64,000 bases of DNA from Pyxicephalus adspersus (taxonomy: Eukaryota > Chordata > Amphibia > Anura > Pyxicephalidae), in assembly GCF_032062135.1 (NCBI RefSeq), contig NC_092860.1, positions 124,915,232 through 124,979,231 of the forward strand, read 5' to 3'. Of this stretch, positions 24,008 to 36,277 are shown in pieces. Position 1 is the first letter of the stretch, and every line of letters starts with the position of its first letter. The notes beneath the pieces were generated by a model that had not been told where the DNA came from, did not search any database, and was given only the letters and a program-made list of their open reading frames with translations. The translations under genes and the position numbers were made by a program.

Positions 24008-24015
24008 TGTTAGTG

Positions 24016-25460
24016 GTTGTGGTGGTAGCACTGTTCCCATCATTAATATCGCTTTTCCTTGTTGAGCTGTCAGATTATCTACAGCCCTATAGAACATTCT
24101 CAAAGTGTCATAGCTCTGGTGGGTTTACAACAGCAACATAACATATAAGATGAGTTATCCCACTTTTAGAGAAATAAAATAAAATTTGTCCACATGTGCC
24201 CCACTTCACTGCTAATTAGCAAGTATTAGTTTTATATTTCATATCTTTTTTTTTGAAATAGTTGGATTTCTATTATAAAAAAGGCAAACTGCCATACTGT
24301 ACATTGAACATGAATTACTTATTCTCATAAACAGATTAATATCTTTCAGGATTTTGTTGTACATCAGGATCATGGAGAAATATAATGGAGGACCTTGCCA
24401 ACAATCTACTTACTTTAAACATGTTTACATCAATTTAGTAAAAAAAATGCTTTGATAAAGTGTGTAATGCAGCTGGATGACAGCCTGCATGATTGATGAC
24501 TTCCTTAAGTGGTTAAGAGCAACAAGAAGCTACTCATTGACAGTGTACCATTAATTTATATTAAAATATGATGATTAGGCTAAAAATAGGTTTGCACACA
24601 CAATGAGGATAATGTAGAGTTTGAAATATTTTGGTTAAATGTGCATATATATATATGTGTGTGTGTGTGTATTTATATATATTAAAATATATAACGACTT
24701 ATAGTAATTCTATTGTTGCTTGTTATTACTAATATATTTATGTCCTTTATATTTGTTGCAACTCTAAATAATTTTTACCGTTTTCCCAGGTACAGTTTCC
24801 ATTCTATAATTGTCCTTTTCCTATCCTAATCTGTAGGTATCTTATGTATTTCTTCCTTAAATACTTCTCCAGAAACATAGTGAAGCAAGATATCTTAAAT
24901 CATAGTTATATATATCTTCATGTTTTACTAAGTTTGCATTTAAAAATAAAAAACTAAAAGTTTTCTCTAATTTGCTAAGCTGTGCTTGATAACCTATTAA
25001 AGATTTAGAAATCAGAAAGTCCTTGAGGTCAACTGGAACATTGCAGAACTTATAGCAGACCTCTCACCATAATCCTTACTTTACATAGTAAGATGGATAA
25101 CCATTATACATAAAGTAAAAATGTGTATTTTTCTCCTTTTAATTAAATGCTAAAGCTATTCCCCTCCCATTCTGTCTCTATCGGTAAAGACTGAATGGGG
25201 CTACTCCTCCTGCGAATGTTCCAGGCTCACAGGCTTGACATGGCCTTTGCAGCTGGCCTCAGGCTACAACTTTCCCTCAGTCTGAAAAACATGTTACCTT
25301 TATTATTAATGGCCATGTTCACCAGAGCTGCGATTGTGCAGCAACACAATTTCCAGCACAATATCCAGGCCCTTTATTCAATTTTTCAGGGAAAATTGAG
25401 GATTGCCAAATACTCTCCAAATTTGGCATATCTATTTCATCCTGTGTATTATTCATATAT
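24016..25460. other. AT-rich intergenic sequence
   Basis: Contains an (AT)n(GT)n microsatellite at 24645-24671. Nothing else recognised. Confidence 0.4.
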
Positions 25461-25462
25461 TT

Positions 25463-25466
<4 letters not shown>

Positions 25467-25505
<39 letters not shown>
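25467..25505. repeat. (TA)n(CA)n microsatellite
   Basis: About 14 TA units followed by five CA units. Adjacent I/Y-rich frames are products of it. Confidence 0.9.
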
Positions 25506-25506
<1 letters not shown>

Positions 25507-25802
25507 TTCACTTAAAATCATAATTTATATAACCATGTAATATAAAAAAGGCATACTTGTCAGTTTACATTTTGATTGATCCATAAATAAATTGAAAGTA
25601 AAAATGTAATATATTTGTTAATGAAGAAATGTATACTTTATGATCAAAATGTTTTTCAATTTATCTTTTCATGTGATTCATTTTCTTTTTTAATTAAATC
25701 TAAATTATGCTATAGAGTTATGATATCTTAGAACAAGTTAAAGTAAAGGCAAAATAAAATAAGTAAAGTTCTTAAAACAGAAACTAAAGTTAATAAAATG
25801 CT

Positions 25803-25960
25803 TGACCAGGCAGGTGATTATTACAAAAAATCTGCCTGACTGCTCCGGGAAACTGCCACAAAAGATGATCTGCACATGCCCAGCTCAGTTTTGGTTGCCA
25901 GTATGCACAGTAATCACAGCTTCCAGCTAAAAACATCTATCTTTGATTATTGTAACTTTG
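25803..25960. mobile_element. Possible DNA-element fragment
   Basis: Begins with a small hairpin (AGGCAG...CTGCCT, 25809-25838) and is GC-richer than its surroundings. The CAGGCAG and ATCTGCCTGACTGC blocks loosely resemble the termini of the 30.2-30.7-kb element. Low certainty. Confidence 0.3.
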
Positions 25961-26818
25961 AAACTAACATTTGCTAGCCATATTGAAGTGTTGTTTCTAG
26001 CCAAGACTGCCCCAGGCTAAACTGGTTTGACCAAATTTCGAAGCCAGAGACAATACTCTTGTGACAAAACCAATTACATATTACACAAAATTAAATCAAA
26101 CGCCTTAATTTTTTAATATCAATGGATCCCTAAAAGCTTTTTACCATCGGGACACACTGCCAAAGATTTAGATAGTAAAATTCTTTCCTCACCCAATGGT
26201 GCTAGACAGGACTACACTTTCCAAATTAATGTTCATTATTCTTCTAGAGTTATTTTTACCCATAGTTTGCAGTAACTTGGACATTGGAGGAGTACAACTG
26301 GGTCACACAAAACATAAACTTGATGAAGATGTTTTATATGAAGATTTGAAGATGAGGTACTTAATCTTTATGAATTTAGGAAATGCTGGGGTATTATACT
26401 TCTAAGTTATTGAAGTAGACTCAGTAAATTTATAATGTACATTTTAACACATTTCCAAAACCATTAGGATCCTTAAACGGTCTATAACCCTTAAAGACAA
26501 TATTCATACCCAAAGAAGAATATTTGCACATTATTTCAATACTGTGTAGCTGTTGCTTCCCTAGCAATTCCATCTCCCATCCACTTGGCACAAGGGGGCA
26601 TAAAGTGTCTTCTAAACTGGCAACAGGCCCACAAGCTAAAATCCTTATTTTAATACAACTGTTCTCTCTAAATATATCTGAAAGTAACATTAAAATTGTT
26701 AATTAAGATTAAGCAGATTTCTGCCCTGATTGAGGCATATTAGCCTCAATTGGTTTTATTGACTAAGAAAAGATTCCTGGGAAAAAAAATTATAAACCTT
26801 ATCAAACAAATTCTCACC

Positions 26819-27046
26819 ATGGGTCTGATTTATTAAAGCTCCCCGAGGCTGGAAAAGATACATTTTCATCAGTGAATCCCAGTGATCCAGCAAACCTGGA
26901 ATGGTTTTTTAAAAGGTATTTTGTTAATTGTTAGCAAATGTTTTCAATTCTCGACCAGATCCATTTCAGGTTTTTTGGATCACCCAGGTTTGCTGATTAA
27001 ACTGTGTATTTTTCAGCCTTGGAGATCTTTAATAAATAAGACCCCA
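26819..27046. mobile_element. Palindromic MITE, copy 3
   Basis: Both arms are present: GGGTCTGATTTATTAAAGCT, GATACATTTTCATCAGTGAA, and the mirrored GGATCACCCAGGTTTGCTGA and TTAATAAATAAGACCCCA. A 69-codon frame spans it and should not be taken for a gene. Confidence 0.8.
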
Positions 27047-27049
27047 TGG

Positions 27050-28225
27050 CTTTACCACCATACATTTGAGTACTCTTATTTATATATATAATATATGTAA
27101 CACAAGTATGTCCGTTTCTAAATCCAGAAAATGAATGTTAAATGTGGCCAAATACCTGTTTCCTAAAAGTTTGAAGGCAATCAATGTACCACCTGTTGCT
27201 GAACAGATACTGCAAATAGACAAATGTGCCTTACGGAGCAGATCTCTAAAAGAAGCAAAGGTAAGGTTGCATTTTAGGACCATTCAATCTTTTAAGAAAT
27301 TGATGGAAATAAACTTAGATCTTACCCAACAATAGCTTAACTCCTTTTGATATACACACTTTGTTTAAAGGAAACAAGCACCACAATTTCTCTGTTTCCC
27401 TTCACTGTCAGTTTTATTGTCTGCAAGTTATGTTTGTGAAAATAAAATGTCTGTATTAAACTAGGTTATTGTTATATTCTTAATATGTAATATGTCCTTT
27501 TTTATATGGTAATTGGCATTGCCTGCTCAAATAATTAATTTCATTGTACTAAAAAATGATCCTTCCATTGTTTGTAATATACATTTTTACTTACCATTTT
27601 ACCATTTACCTCTAAATTGTTCAGTTGCACTGTGTCAAATCCTCGTATCATTAATTAGCAGTATATATTTTACACAGATAATTCCCTGTCTGCAAAGATC
27701 TGAACTATGCCACTATATATTTTCATTGGGAGCTGTCAGCAATAGCAGTATCTATATCTGTATCCTACAAAAAAAAAAAAAAAACATTTTTATCTAATTT
27801 TTCTTTCTTTGACAAAAGCATCCAGTTACACAAAAAAGGATAACCCTTAAAAATATTCAGGATTTTATCTAAGGACAGATAAGCTGGGATCTAAAACATT
27901 TTAGTTTTTGGGTGTGGATATTTAAAAAAAGAAAAACCTGTGCAGGAAAATGAATGACAAAAAAGATTATTCAATGTGCAAAATAGAAGAAGACACACAT
28001 TTCCTATGTGAGAATTTCCCTAGTGTTACTATCCATGCCAGCAATGTTCTGATTATTGTTATGGGCTACTGCCAGTTATATAGCAGCTGTTCAGCTATAT
28101 CAGGCACATATTATCAAACTTGTATAGCTAGAATTTGTATATATACATTTTCGTTCCTGATGCATATTTTTCAGAGTAACACAGCACACATTAAAGAGAA
28201 GGTGGGAGTAAAATAAGCCTCATCA
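27050..28225. other. AT-rich intergenic sequence
   Basis: A-run at about 27768-27784. No gene recognised. Confidence 0.4.
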
Positions 28226-28226
28226 T

Positions 28227-28500
28227 TTGTCTCAGTGGCAGAAATAGTGACCCCAGTATTAAAGTCATTGGCTACAGTAATTACCACTTGCATTGGTGTC
28301 AGTGACAGTTATAATATCCGCATTGCAGTTAGCAGATGCAATAATACGCCCCACATTGGTGTCAGTGGCCTCCATGATAATCCCCAACATTGGTGTTGAC
28401 AACTGTGATAATAATTCAAAGCATTGGTGTTTGTAAATGCAATTATAACCACCACATTAATACTCTTCACTTCTGAATTTCAGTGACCACAATAATAAAT
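28227..28500. repeat. Degenerate minisatellite, ~45-50-bp unit
   Basis: The phrase CATTGGTGTCAGTG or close relatives recurs near 28293, 28354, 28388 (CATTGGTGTTGACA), 28420 and, weaker, at both edges. Each is followed by a run like ATAATAATACCCC. About five units, strongly diverged. Confidence 0.65.
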
Positions 28501-29048
28501 AATAAATCCCCCATAATAAGTCACAGAGCATGTTCCAGCATCTGGCAAATCAGGGACTTGACATCACTTGGCTCATGACTTCTTACAAGATTTAAAGTAC
28601 CAGGAAGGCAGTGGTAACATTACCTGCACCATCTGTAGGGTAAGAAAGCAATTGTTTATTAAAAACCTCTTTTTTTAAAGGTGGGCACAAGGGCTGGCAG
28701 AAAAGCAGACTGTTTGTATAAGCTTGAGTACTGCAATGTGTTTATTAACATACATAGAGTAAGTAGTCAATATAATAAACTTTGTGCAAAGCTATCAGTT
28801 TAGAATAATTGTAATTGAGATTTATAGAGATAGATTTAACCCCTGAATATCTGAATATGAGCCCTCTTTATTAAGATTTCTAAACATGTGAAATAGACTT
28901 CCTCAAGAGCTAGTAATAATTGCCTGCTCAGTAGATTTAAAAAAAAATGTCAGCTCAGAGAATATAACTGTCTATTAATATTTATATGTCATAACACCAT
29001 AGATTGCTTTTCCAGATAATTTAATGTAAATTGGACCATGCTCTATAC

Positions 29049-29300
29049 CAGTGGTCGCCAACCTTTTCAGTCTGGCGAACCACTAAATTTACCGGCTCTG
29101 TGCATGCGCAGGGAGCCAGGTGTCACTTAAAGGAGGAGAAACTTCCAGTTTAGTGACGTCATGATGCCAGAACCCGCCCACTCTCCCATCGCAGGTCTGA
29201 GCCTGTCCAGAGACACAACCCACCCACTTTTCGGAGCTTGTGATCTGTACAGGGGACGTGGTCCACGACTCATTCCCCCCCCCCCCCCCCCAGTGCATCC
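29049..29300 (+). mobile_element. hAT-like element, left end only
   Basis: Begins CAGTGGTCGCCAACCTTTTC, a hAT-type terminus, and continues GC-rich to a 17-C run (29275-29291). No matching right terminus or 8-bp duplicate of CTCTATAC was found downstream, so the element is truncated or its right part was lost at the C run. Confidence 0.6.
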
Positions 29301-29525
29301 CCCCAGCGGAGTCCTTCTCCTGATTCCGATGCTGTTTTGGCTTCCTCTGGATTACCTGTGTTTACAGTTCTGTGTATGCACATTTTGATTTATTTGTTAT
29401 ATTTAAATAATTTATTTTATTATTCAATTTTTCTAGTGGTTAAGCTTGATTGATTTTTTATCTTTTCATCTTAACTACATAAAAATTCAAAAGTCACTTC
29501 TGATCTCCATATCTAATAAAACATT

Positions 29526-29609
29526 GGGCCTGATTTAAAAAAGATTGGGCCGGATTTAAAAAAGCTCTCCAAGACTGGAGAAAATACACTTTCATCAGTA
29601 AACCTAAAC
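29526..29609. mobile_element. Palindromic MITE, copy 4 (left arm only)
   Basis: Only the left arm is present, to CATCAGTAAACCTAAAC. Its first ~25 bases are tandemly repeated (GGGCCTGATTTAAAAAAG, then GGGCCGGATTTAAAAAAG). Confidence 0.7.
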
Positions 29610-30204
29610 ATTTGAAGCTTTGGTCTTTTTTTGCCTCACAGACAAGCCTGAAAAGAGGGAAAAAGCTATTTCTGGTTATTATTTTGCAGTTTATAGTGTG
29701 AGTCAGAAAAGCAAAGCATCAGGCAGACTTTCTCTTTCAGGTCCCAGTAATAATAATGTAAAGATGAACTAATGCAAGCATATCCGTTAACCTAAATCTG
29801 GCCATTTTTAGGAACATTAAATGCCTGGCTGGGCATTGGCTCATTTCAGCCATCAAATTCTGAATCACATTTCTGAGAAAATCCTGTTATGATCATCTTT
29901 ACAAGCATTGTGCCACCTGTGATGACTATCCTTTATAAAGTATCTATCCATATTAAAAAACCTTTAAGAATATTTCTAACCTTCTATTACATCAATAGAT
30001 ATGCCATCATGAGTTATTTATTAGTCGGGAAAAGCTTATCATTAGTTTTGTATTTTGAACATCCATAAAATGATAAATATTTTATCACACAATTCATAAT
30101 TTAAATGCTTTTTTAATTGAAAATGATTGTTTAACCCAACAAAAAATTGCATATTATAAAAATGTACAGCTTTAAAGTAGAATTATAAATTAAAAATTAG
30201 GAAA

Positions 30205-30725
30205 TGCAAACAAGCAGGATTTTTTGCAATAAAGTATACTTAACTGCTTGTTTGCAATCTTTTCTGAAATGCCTGGTATCCCAGCATACTCATGGCTGCC
30301 AATTGAGTTACAACATTCCAGCCTGGTCAATCAAGGCAGAAGACCTGAAAGAAGATACTGAACCTGATTTATTAAAGCTCTCCAAGGCTGGAGAGGATAC
30401 ACTTATATCAGTAAAGCTGGGTGATTCAGCAAACGTGAAATGGATCTGGTCCTGGATTCAAAATATTTGCATAGCAAACATAGCAAATATCAATTGACTT
30501 TGAAGAAATCCATTCCAGGTTTGCTGGATTACTTAGCTTCACTGATGAAAGTTTATCCTCTCCATCATTAGAGAGCTTTAATAAATCAGACCCAAGGTGA
30601 GGATGGTGGTGATGTTGTGGTATTGAAAACAGCTGGGCTAATCCAAAAAACTGTGAACAAGCAGGTAAGTTTATTTTATTGCAGGGACACCATCTGCCCC
30701 TTCTGCAATAAACAACCTGCCTAAT
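30205..30725. mobile_element. DNA element interrupted by a palindromic MITE
   Basis: The left part begins with a hairpin: TGCAAACAAGCAG (about 30205) and CTGCTTGTTTGCA (about 30244). The right part, after the MITE, ends with a second hairpin: GCAGGTAAGTTTATTTTATT against CTGCAATAAACAACCTGC (to about 30723). The outer ends AAGCAGGATTTTTTGCAAT and TGCAATAAACAACCTGCCT are approximate inverted repeats. The family was not assigned. Confidence 0.45.
30360..30594. mobile_element. Palindromic MITE, copy 5 (nested)
   Basis: Complete: AACCTGATTTATTAAAGCTC, AGCTGGGTGATTCAGCAAAC, centre with AATATTTGCATAGC, and the mirrored right arm ending AATAAATCAGACCCA. It sits inside the element at 30205-30725. Confidence 0.8.
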
Positions 30726-30854
30726 TGCATTTTTAAATGTTTAGTACTAGCCTTGTTATTGGAATGATCTGTGCATTTGTTCTCTAAATGTACCACGTTT
30801 AAAGAAATGTCATAGAATAACTCTGGGCTAAAACTTGTTGATGGAACAGGTCAA

Positions 30855-30905
30855 GAAATTGGGACATGTTTCCAAAAGTCCCTCTGACTTCATCAGCATT
30901 TTTGG
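30855..30905 (-). ncRNA. Degenerate hammerhead-like core (minus strand)
   Basis: On the minus strand CTGATGA (30896-30890), AGTC...GACT as a possible stem II, a few extra bases, GAAAC (30872-30868), ATGTC and CCAAT. The core residues are intact, but stem II does not join GAAA directly and stem I is poor. Confidence 0.35.
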
Positions 30906-31127
30906 TGTCAATATTGCGTTTATGGGCCTTGAAAAGAAAAACTGGTGGCTGGCTAACAATTAACAACTCTTAATTGCACTTTAACTGTAATTTACAGAAA
31001 AAACATAAGACATTTTCACAAAGGTTGCTCTGATGTCCCCAGCAACCACATCCCGGGGCTTTACAATTACCCTAAATAACCTAAAATGACAGCCTTGGCA
31101 ACTTGGTGTGCATTCTCCCTTCACTTC

Positions 31128-31268
31128 TATTGCGGTAATTCGTTGTCAGTCATTTGTAGATCTGTCAAGACTAATCCATGAATGGCAATGGGCGACCTCT
31201 GGGTATGCATGTCAGATTCTTTTCTGAACATTCTTATCAGGTGAGAATCATCTGACATATGCCTTAGA
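31128..31268 (-). mobile_element. Fragment related to the 13.2-kb DNA element
   Basis: Read on the minus strand it follows the 13192 element: GTCAGATGATTCTCACCTG, AGAATCTGACATGCATAC and ATTCATGGATTAGTCTTGAC. Truncated at the far end. Confidence 0.55.
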
Positions 31269-31351
31269 TTTTAATGGACAAAGTCAAATCTTGATATTAA
31301 ATGCCATATTATATGCCAGTTTTTCCTATCTCCAGTGACCTTTAGTGTATA

Positions 31352-31808
31352 TAGGTAGACCCTGAGTTAAGGACATCTGAGATATGGAGGACTCCTACAT
31401 ATGAACAGAGCTTCCCTGCTTGCTTGTGTGCAGGACAGAGGCTTGATGGGGGGGGGGGTTTGCAAGACTTGGAGAAGAAGTCTTTTGCTGTTCTGCAAGC
31501 TCCTATAACTCTTTAATGACCAAGACAATTTCTGCAGTTGTTTCTTTTTGCATATCAAAGCACAGCTTGCTCTAGAAGTTAGTGAATGTCTAGGCTCCAT
31601 AAAGTTTTTTTTTTTTTTTCCTTTGTGATTAACTCACAGTGAGGATTTTTTTACAGTAACTGATATCATGCTGCCTAATAATATGTTGAAACAAACATCT
31701 ATCTTATTTGCATTTATTAAAATAATGTACATGGTCCAACTTACATACAAATTCAACTTAGGAACAAACCCACAGTCCCTATCTCGTATGTAACCCGGGG
31801 ACTACCCG
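31352..31808 (+). mobile_element. TA-flanked MITE (Tc1/mariner type), copy 2
   Basis: Near-complete: left terminus TAGGTAGACCCTGAGTTAAG, right terminus GTAACCCGGGGACTACCCG, TA on both sides (31350-31351 and 31809-31810). The internal order is as in the 4.8-kb copy, including GGCTTGATGG with an 11-G run. No transposase. Confidence 0.85.
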
Positions 31809-31811
31809 TAT

Positions 31812-33070
31812 ATAATGCTTCAGCTTACACATGGATCTTGTTTTATGTAAACTTTTGGGTGAAATGCATCCCACATTAAGTAATCTTCAGCAAATATTAT
31901 GCAAGTGGATATTATGAGGGAGATGCACCAAAATTACCCCATCATTTATATTGGTGTGCCCAGGATTAAATTGGAATTTGAGAATTTATACTGCACAAAT
32001 TGGATTTCTATTAAAAATATATAAAAGTAATGAAATGTACATTTAGCCGTAATTTGAAAACAAAATATTTGCCCAAAATTCAGCCCACAATATTAACGCT
32101 CTGACTTTTTTATATCATAACTAGGATACAGAAAACATTCACTTTCCTCCATCTCACTTCTAAAGTGCTCTTAAAAATGATTTATGATTTTCCATTCTCT
32201 CCACATCTTTCAATGTCTTCTCCCGAAAACATTATTTGAAGCTTGATCACCAGGTGTCATTTCTCAATATTGTTACCTGCAGGACAAATTTTTAGACAAT
32301 ATCTTGAAGGACAATGCCTGCCTTTCAAAGCTAGATGTTTGAAGGACAATAAATACAGCATTAAACACAAGACATATATATTATATGGCTCTGGAGAAAT
32401 AAGCTATAACACAGAAAATAGACACATCTATTATTTGTGGCATAGAAACAAGAACTTTTATCCAAACTGTGAATCGTTACAAATAAAGACAGATAAAAAC
32501 ATTGTAGCATAAAACATTGAATATTAAAATAAAAACAAAGCAGAGTATATCCAGTGTTATAATTAAAGAGACAAGCAGAATTCTGGTATTATACTACAGG
32601 AGCTGCCAACACTGGATTGATGTTGCCACTAGATGGTAGTGTTATATTAAATGCTTATATAATGAATTGCTTGTCATATTCAAACAACATGGCTATGATG
32701 GCATTTCCTGTTTCTGTATTGTTGCATGCTTGAGGCATGTATCCAGCACCATCTTGACTGCTAAGCATCATATCTGTAGCAGCTTTTCAACAGGTTACAG
32801 GCCCAACAAAAGTACTAAATGCTAAAATAGATACAGATCAGAAGTATAACAAAACAGTCTCTGAGAAGGAAAAGGTCAGAAATCTTAGTTATCAATACTC
32901 CTCTGCCACTGTTGACAGTACAACAAATCACAAATCTAAGTCCAATTTTTAATACATACAAATGTTTTTTTTGTAAAACCAAACATTTTAACAAATTATA
33001 TTCTTAAAAATGTCCCTGTAAAATTAAATGTTTACTACTTTAATGTACTTATAATGTTTACTACTTTAAT
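31812..33070. other. Intergenic sequence
   Basis: No gene or shared repeat recognised. An 89-codon plus frame (32243-32512) shows no domain. Confidence 0.35.
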
Positions 33071-33073
33071 AAA

Positions 33074-33160
33074 CATTTAATATACAGCACTGCGTAATAT
33101 GTTGGCGCTATATAAATCCCGTTTATTAATAATAATAATAATATTAATAATAATAATACT
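33074..33160 (+). mobile_element. L2-like LINE 3' terminus, very short
   Basis: TACAGCACTGCGTAATATGT, TGGCGCTATATAAATCCCGT and an (AAT)n tail. Only the last ~85 bases of the family. Confidence 0.75.
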
Positions 33161-33255
33161 TTCTTCAATATTCTCTGTTTTCATTTAAATGATAGCGGTT
33201 GATCTTTTTAAGAAAAGGTATGCATGTCTACATTTGCTTTAGCACCAAGGATAGG

Positions 33256-33580
33256 TTTATTATTATTATCCAGTTCTTATATAGCGCCAACATATTATGC
33301 AGCTTATTACAAAGTCCATAATAATATCACTAACTGTCCCACATAGGAGCTCACAATCTAATGTCCCTACCATAATCATATGTCAGTAACATAGTCTAAG
33401 ATCAACTTAGGGAAGCTAATTAACCTAACTGCATATTTTTGGGATATGGGGGTAAATCGGGGTACCTTGAGGAAACCCAGGCAAACATGGGGAGAACCTG
33501 CAAACTCCATGCAGATAGTGTCCTGGCTAAGATTCGAACCTGGAACCCAGCACTGCAAAAGCCAGAGTGCTAACCTCTAT
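33256..33580 (-). mobile_element. V-SINE with L2-type tail, copy 2
   Basis: On the minus strand the head carries a perfect B-box-like GGTTCGAATC (33540-33531), followed by the V-core (CATGGAGTTTGCAGGTTCTC, CCATGTTTGCCTGGGTTTCC), then AGTTAGGTTAATTAGCTTCC, and the L2-like tail ending in an (AAT)n tract. The first ~20 bases of the head, including the A-box, are missing. Confidence 0.85.
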
Positions 33581-33581
33581 T

Positions 33582-35195
33582 ATGTTATTAGAATTGGGTG
33601 TTTTAATAAACTACACACATTCTGGTGTTTGGAATCTTTTTTCTTTAGTTTTTGGAAGCTTAAGCAAGGGTAAAACCCTTTTAAGGTTATTTTTGTTGGT
33701 TGTGTACCATTGGATACATTTTCCTTCACTTCCTCTCCAAAAAAAAGTAATGGAACACTACTAAAATGAGGGTAATTTAGGCAGTTGTCTAAGAAATAAA
33801 TGACCCCATTAGTAGGTTTCCATCTCACCTCTTGTTCTGGACACAACTATAAAGTTTAGAAATTTGGTTTACTCTCTGTGTCAGTGGCAATGATCTTCAC
33901 ACTCCAAAACATAAAAAAAAAAAATGATTTGACAAAAGTGTTAAACTTTTGAAATTACAAGGGCAATTGTAATAATATATTTTTGTATACATTTATATTT
34001 ATATTTTAAGTTTTTAGTTTTATAAATTATTGTATTGCTTTTTTTGGCTTTAGATTTAGACACAGTACCCTGACCCCATTACCAAACAGTAAACCCCATG
34101 CAGACAGCTAAACAAACAATTAAAATAAGTACATTTTATCTGTTAATGGATTTGTAATTCTGCTCTGCTAATCTTGTGATTTACGCACCTCATTTGCATT
34201 GCACAACCAGACTGGGGTCAAACATATTTCTTGGTTAAGCTTAACTTAGCTTACTTTACCCTTGCGGTTATTTTTGCCACTTCTCTGCCTAGTCTATGCC
34301 TCTAGCCTGATCATGTTTGTTGAGCATTGAAGTAGTAGGGTGATCATTCGGGTTAGCCAAGGTATGTATTACAAAAATTGCTGGCTATAACTAAATATCA
34401 TTTGGCAGGCAAAATAGTTGGAATAAATGTATTTGTATCAAATAGCTAGCTGATTGCCTGGATTTTTGTTCTGAAAATGTTCTGGAAGATCAGTTGTATA
34501 AAGTTCAATTCAGATCCATGTATTAGCCTTTAAATTTATCTATAGTACCTTGAAAACATTAACTGCACTAGGCAAAACTCTTGAAGCCATAAAACATTGC
34601 AGCATCCTACAGTTTACATTTCAGTAACTTTTTAATGATATGTTAAGTTAACTGCCTTCACAAACATTATTGACAAAGTCATAGCAACGAGAATACAATA
34701 TCTCACTCATAGCTTTAAAATTGCACTTGTTTAACAAGTTGACAACTTAATAGCCCAAGGGAAAGAAAAAAATCAATGTTGTTTTACATTCTCTAACATA
34801 TGAAACACAGCTTTTTAGAAGAAAAATTCTCAATCATCAAACCCAAAGCCTACAACATTAGATTAAGAATGTCAGCCTGCAGCTGACTATGTAACTAATA
34901 CACCATTTATAAACCTGTATTTTTCCAAACAAGAGGCCCAGGTTGATTGTTCTTTTTTTAGCTATTTCAAAGTGATTACATTGACGCCTAATGTAGACAG
35001 CTGTCTGTGGAGCATGCTAGTTCAGTCAGCATGACAAACTGTTTAACATAATCTTAACTAAACAATGATGGCAATTTGTATTGCGTTTCCAAAGCTAGAC
35101 AATGTGGCCGCTGTATACGGTAATCAGTTGATTAACCATGCTGTCCATTCTACATCCACCTGCAACTGGCAGTGCTCTTGTGCAGGTAGCCTATG
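33582..35195. other. Intergenic sequence
   Basis: Nothing recognised. Confidence 0.4.
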
Positions 35196-35200
35196 TATAT

Positions 35201-35687
35201 CTATACTTTTTCAACCTCCTTAACCCAGAGCAACCCTTGATATAGTTATTAGGTCTCAGGGAATTGTTGCTAAAAAAATAATATATCTGGTGCATAAGAT
35301 ATTTCAATTTGATCACTAAAATGCAGAATGTGGTATAGGTATTTACCACTTGATTACTCTACATTACATTATTTTCAGTAATAATTAATAAATAAATGAA
35401 TCATAAAACAGGATAGAATATAAATAGGTACTATTAAATCGTGGACAGTACATTGGTGGCAAGACAAAACAATCCCCTCTTCCCTTTTAGTGGTCAGTCC
35501 TAAAATGTCTGGAATCAGTGGAAAATGGTTAAGTTGTTGGTGGTTTTTATGCTTCCTTTCACTTCACTTTGAAAATAACCCCTGAAAAGATGTGGAAAAG
35601 TAGACGTTCATCTGCAACAAATAAAGGAAATACTAGCTATCATTAGAGAGACCCCAGAGATCTAGGGAACGCTGTATGAGAAAACTG
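35201..35687. mobile_element. Probable hAT-like element, diverged
   Basis: The left end CTTTTTCAACCTCCTTAACC and right end AGGGAACGCTGTATGAGAAA resemble those of the 22.1-kb element, and internal TTAGGTCTCAGGGA recalls its GGGTCTTCAGGTGA. No 8-bp duplication was found. Moderate to low certainty. Confidence 0.45.
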
Positions 35688-35734
35688 AAATGAGAAAATA
35701 ACTAAATATTCATTTATAAATGCAATATCTATAT

Positions 35735-36277
35735 TGTGACATAGCAAAAGGGGTCATCGTGGAGGGAAGATATATTTCTCCTTGTTTCCTCTCCTATGGG
35801 AGAGATTAACCAGCAACAGGTCTGCTGGGATTCCAGACCTGGGTTTTCCATGTCACTCAGAAGTGTTCTGATCCAGGCCAGAGTTTGGTTTTGTCTGGAC
35901 ATTAATTACTGCACAGCTGTGAGCAGCAGGTAAAAGGGAAAGGAGAGGAAGGCAGCTCTCTGACCTGGGGCACAGGGAAGCTGCCTGTGAGAGCCATTGT
36001 TGTACTACATGTGATAAAAGGTTGCTGGAACGTTTGTAATGAGTTGGCTGGGTTAGCCACCAACTGGTAGAGAGGAATCTGCCTGCTGTAAAGATAGTGC
36101 CTGACTGGCCAGGATTTATTTTTGTTTTGTTTTATCTAATGCAACCTTTCAATAAAACTGACTGCCGGTCAGTTTCAGCCTCATCTACTGTCTCCGGTGT
36201 GCTTCATACACCTCTCCTGCAGTCTGAGAGTACCTTTTACCCCAGAAAAGGTGATCCCACAAGGGTGGTATACCACA
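35735..36277 (+). mobile_element. Putative solo LTR of a retroelement
   Basis: Starts TGTGACATAGCAAAAGGGGT and ends TGGTATACCACA, giving TGTG...CACA ends, with ATAT on both sides (35731-35734 and 36278-36281). It contains a TATA-like GATAAAA (36010), and a poly(A) signal AATAAA (about 36152) about 120 bases before the end, the layout of an LTR. No internal gag/pol frames follow. An alternative right end at 36951 (TCACA, also followed by ATATAT) would make a 1.2-kb unit. Class (Gypsy or other) not determined. Confidence 0.5.

Noticed and set aside
26882..27091. 69-codon frame, and the similar 98-codon frame at 52250
   Set aside because: Both run through palindromic MITE copies.
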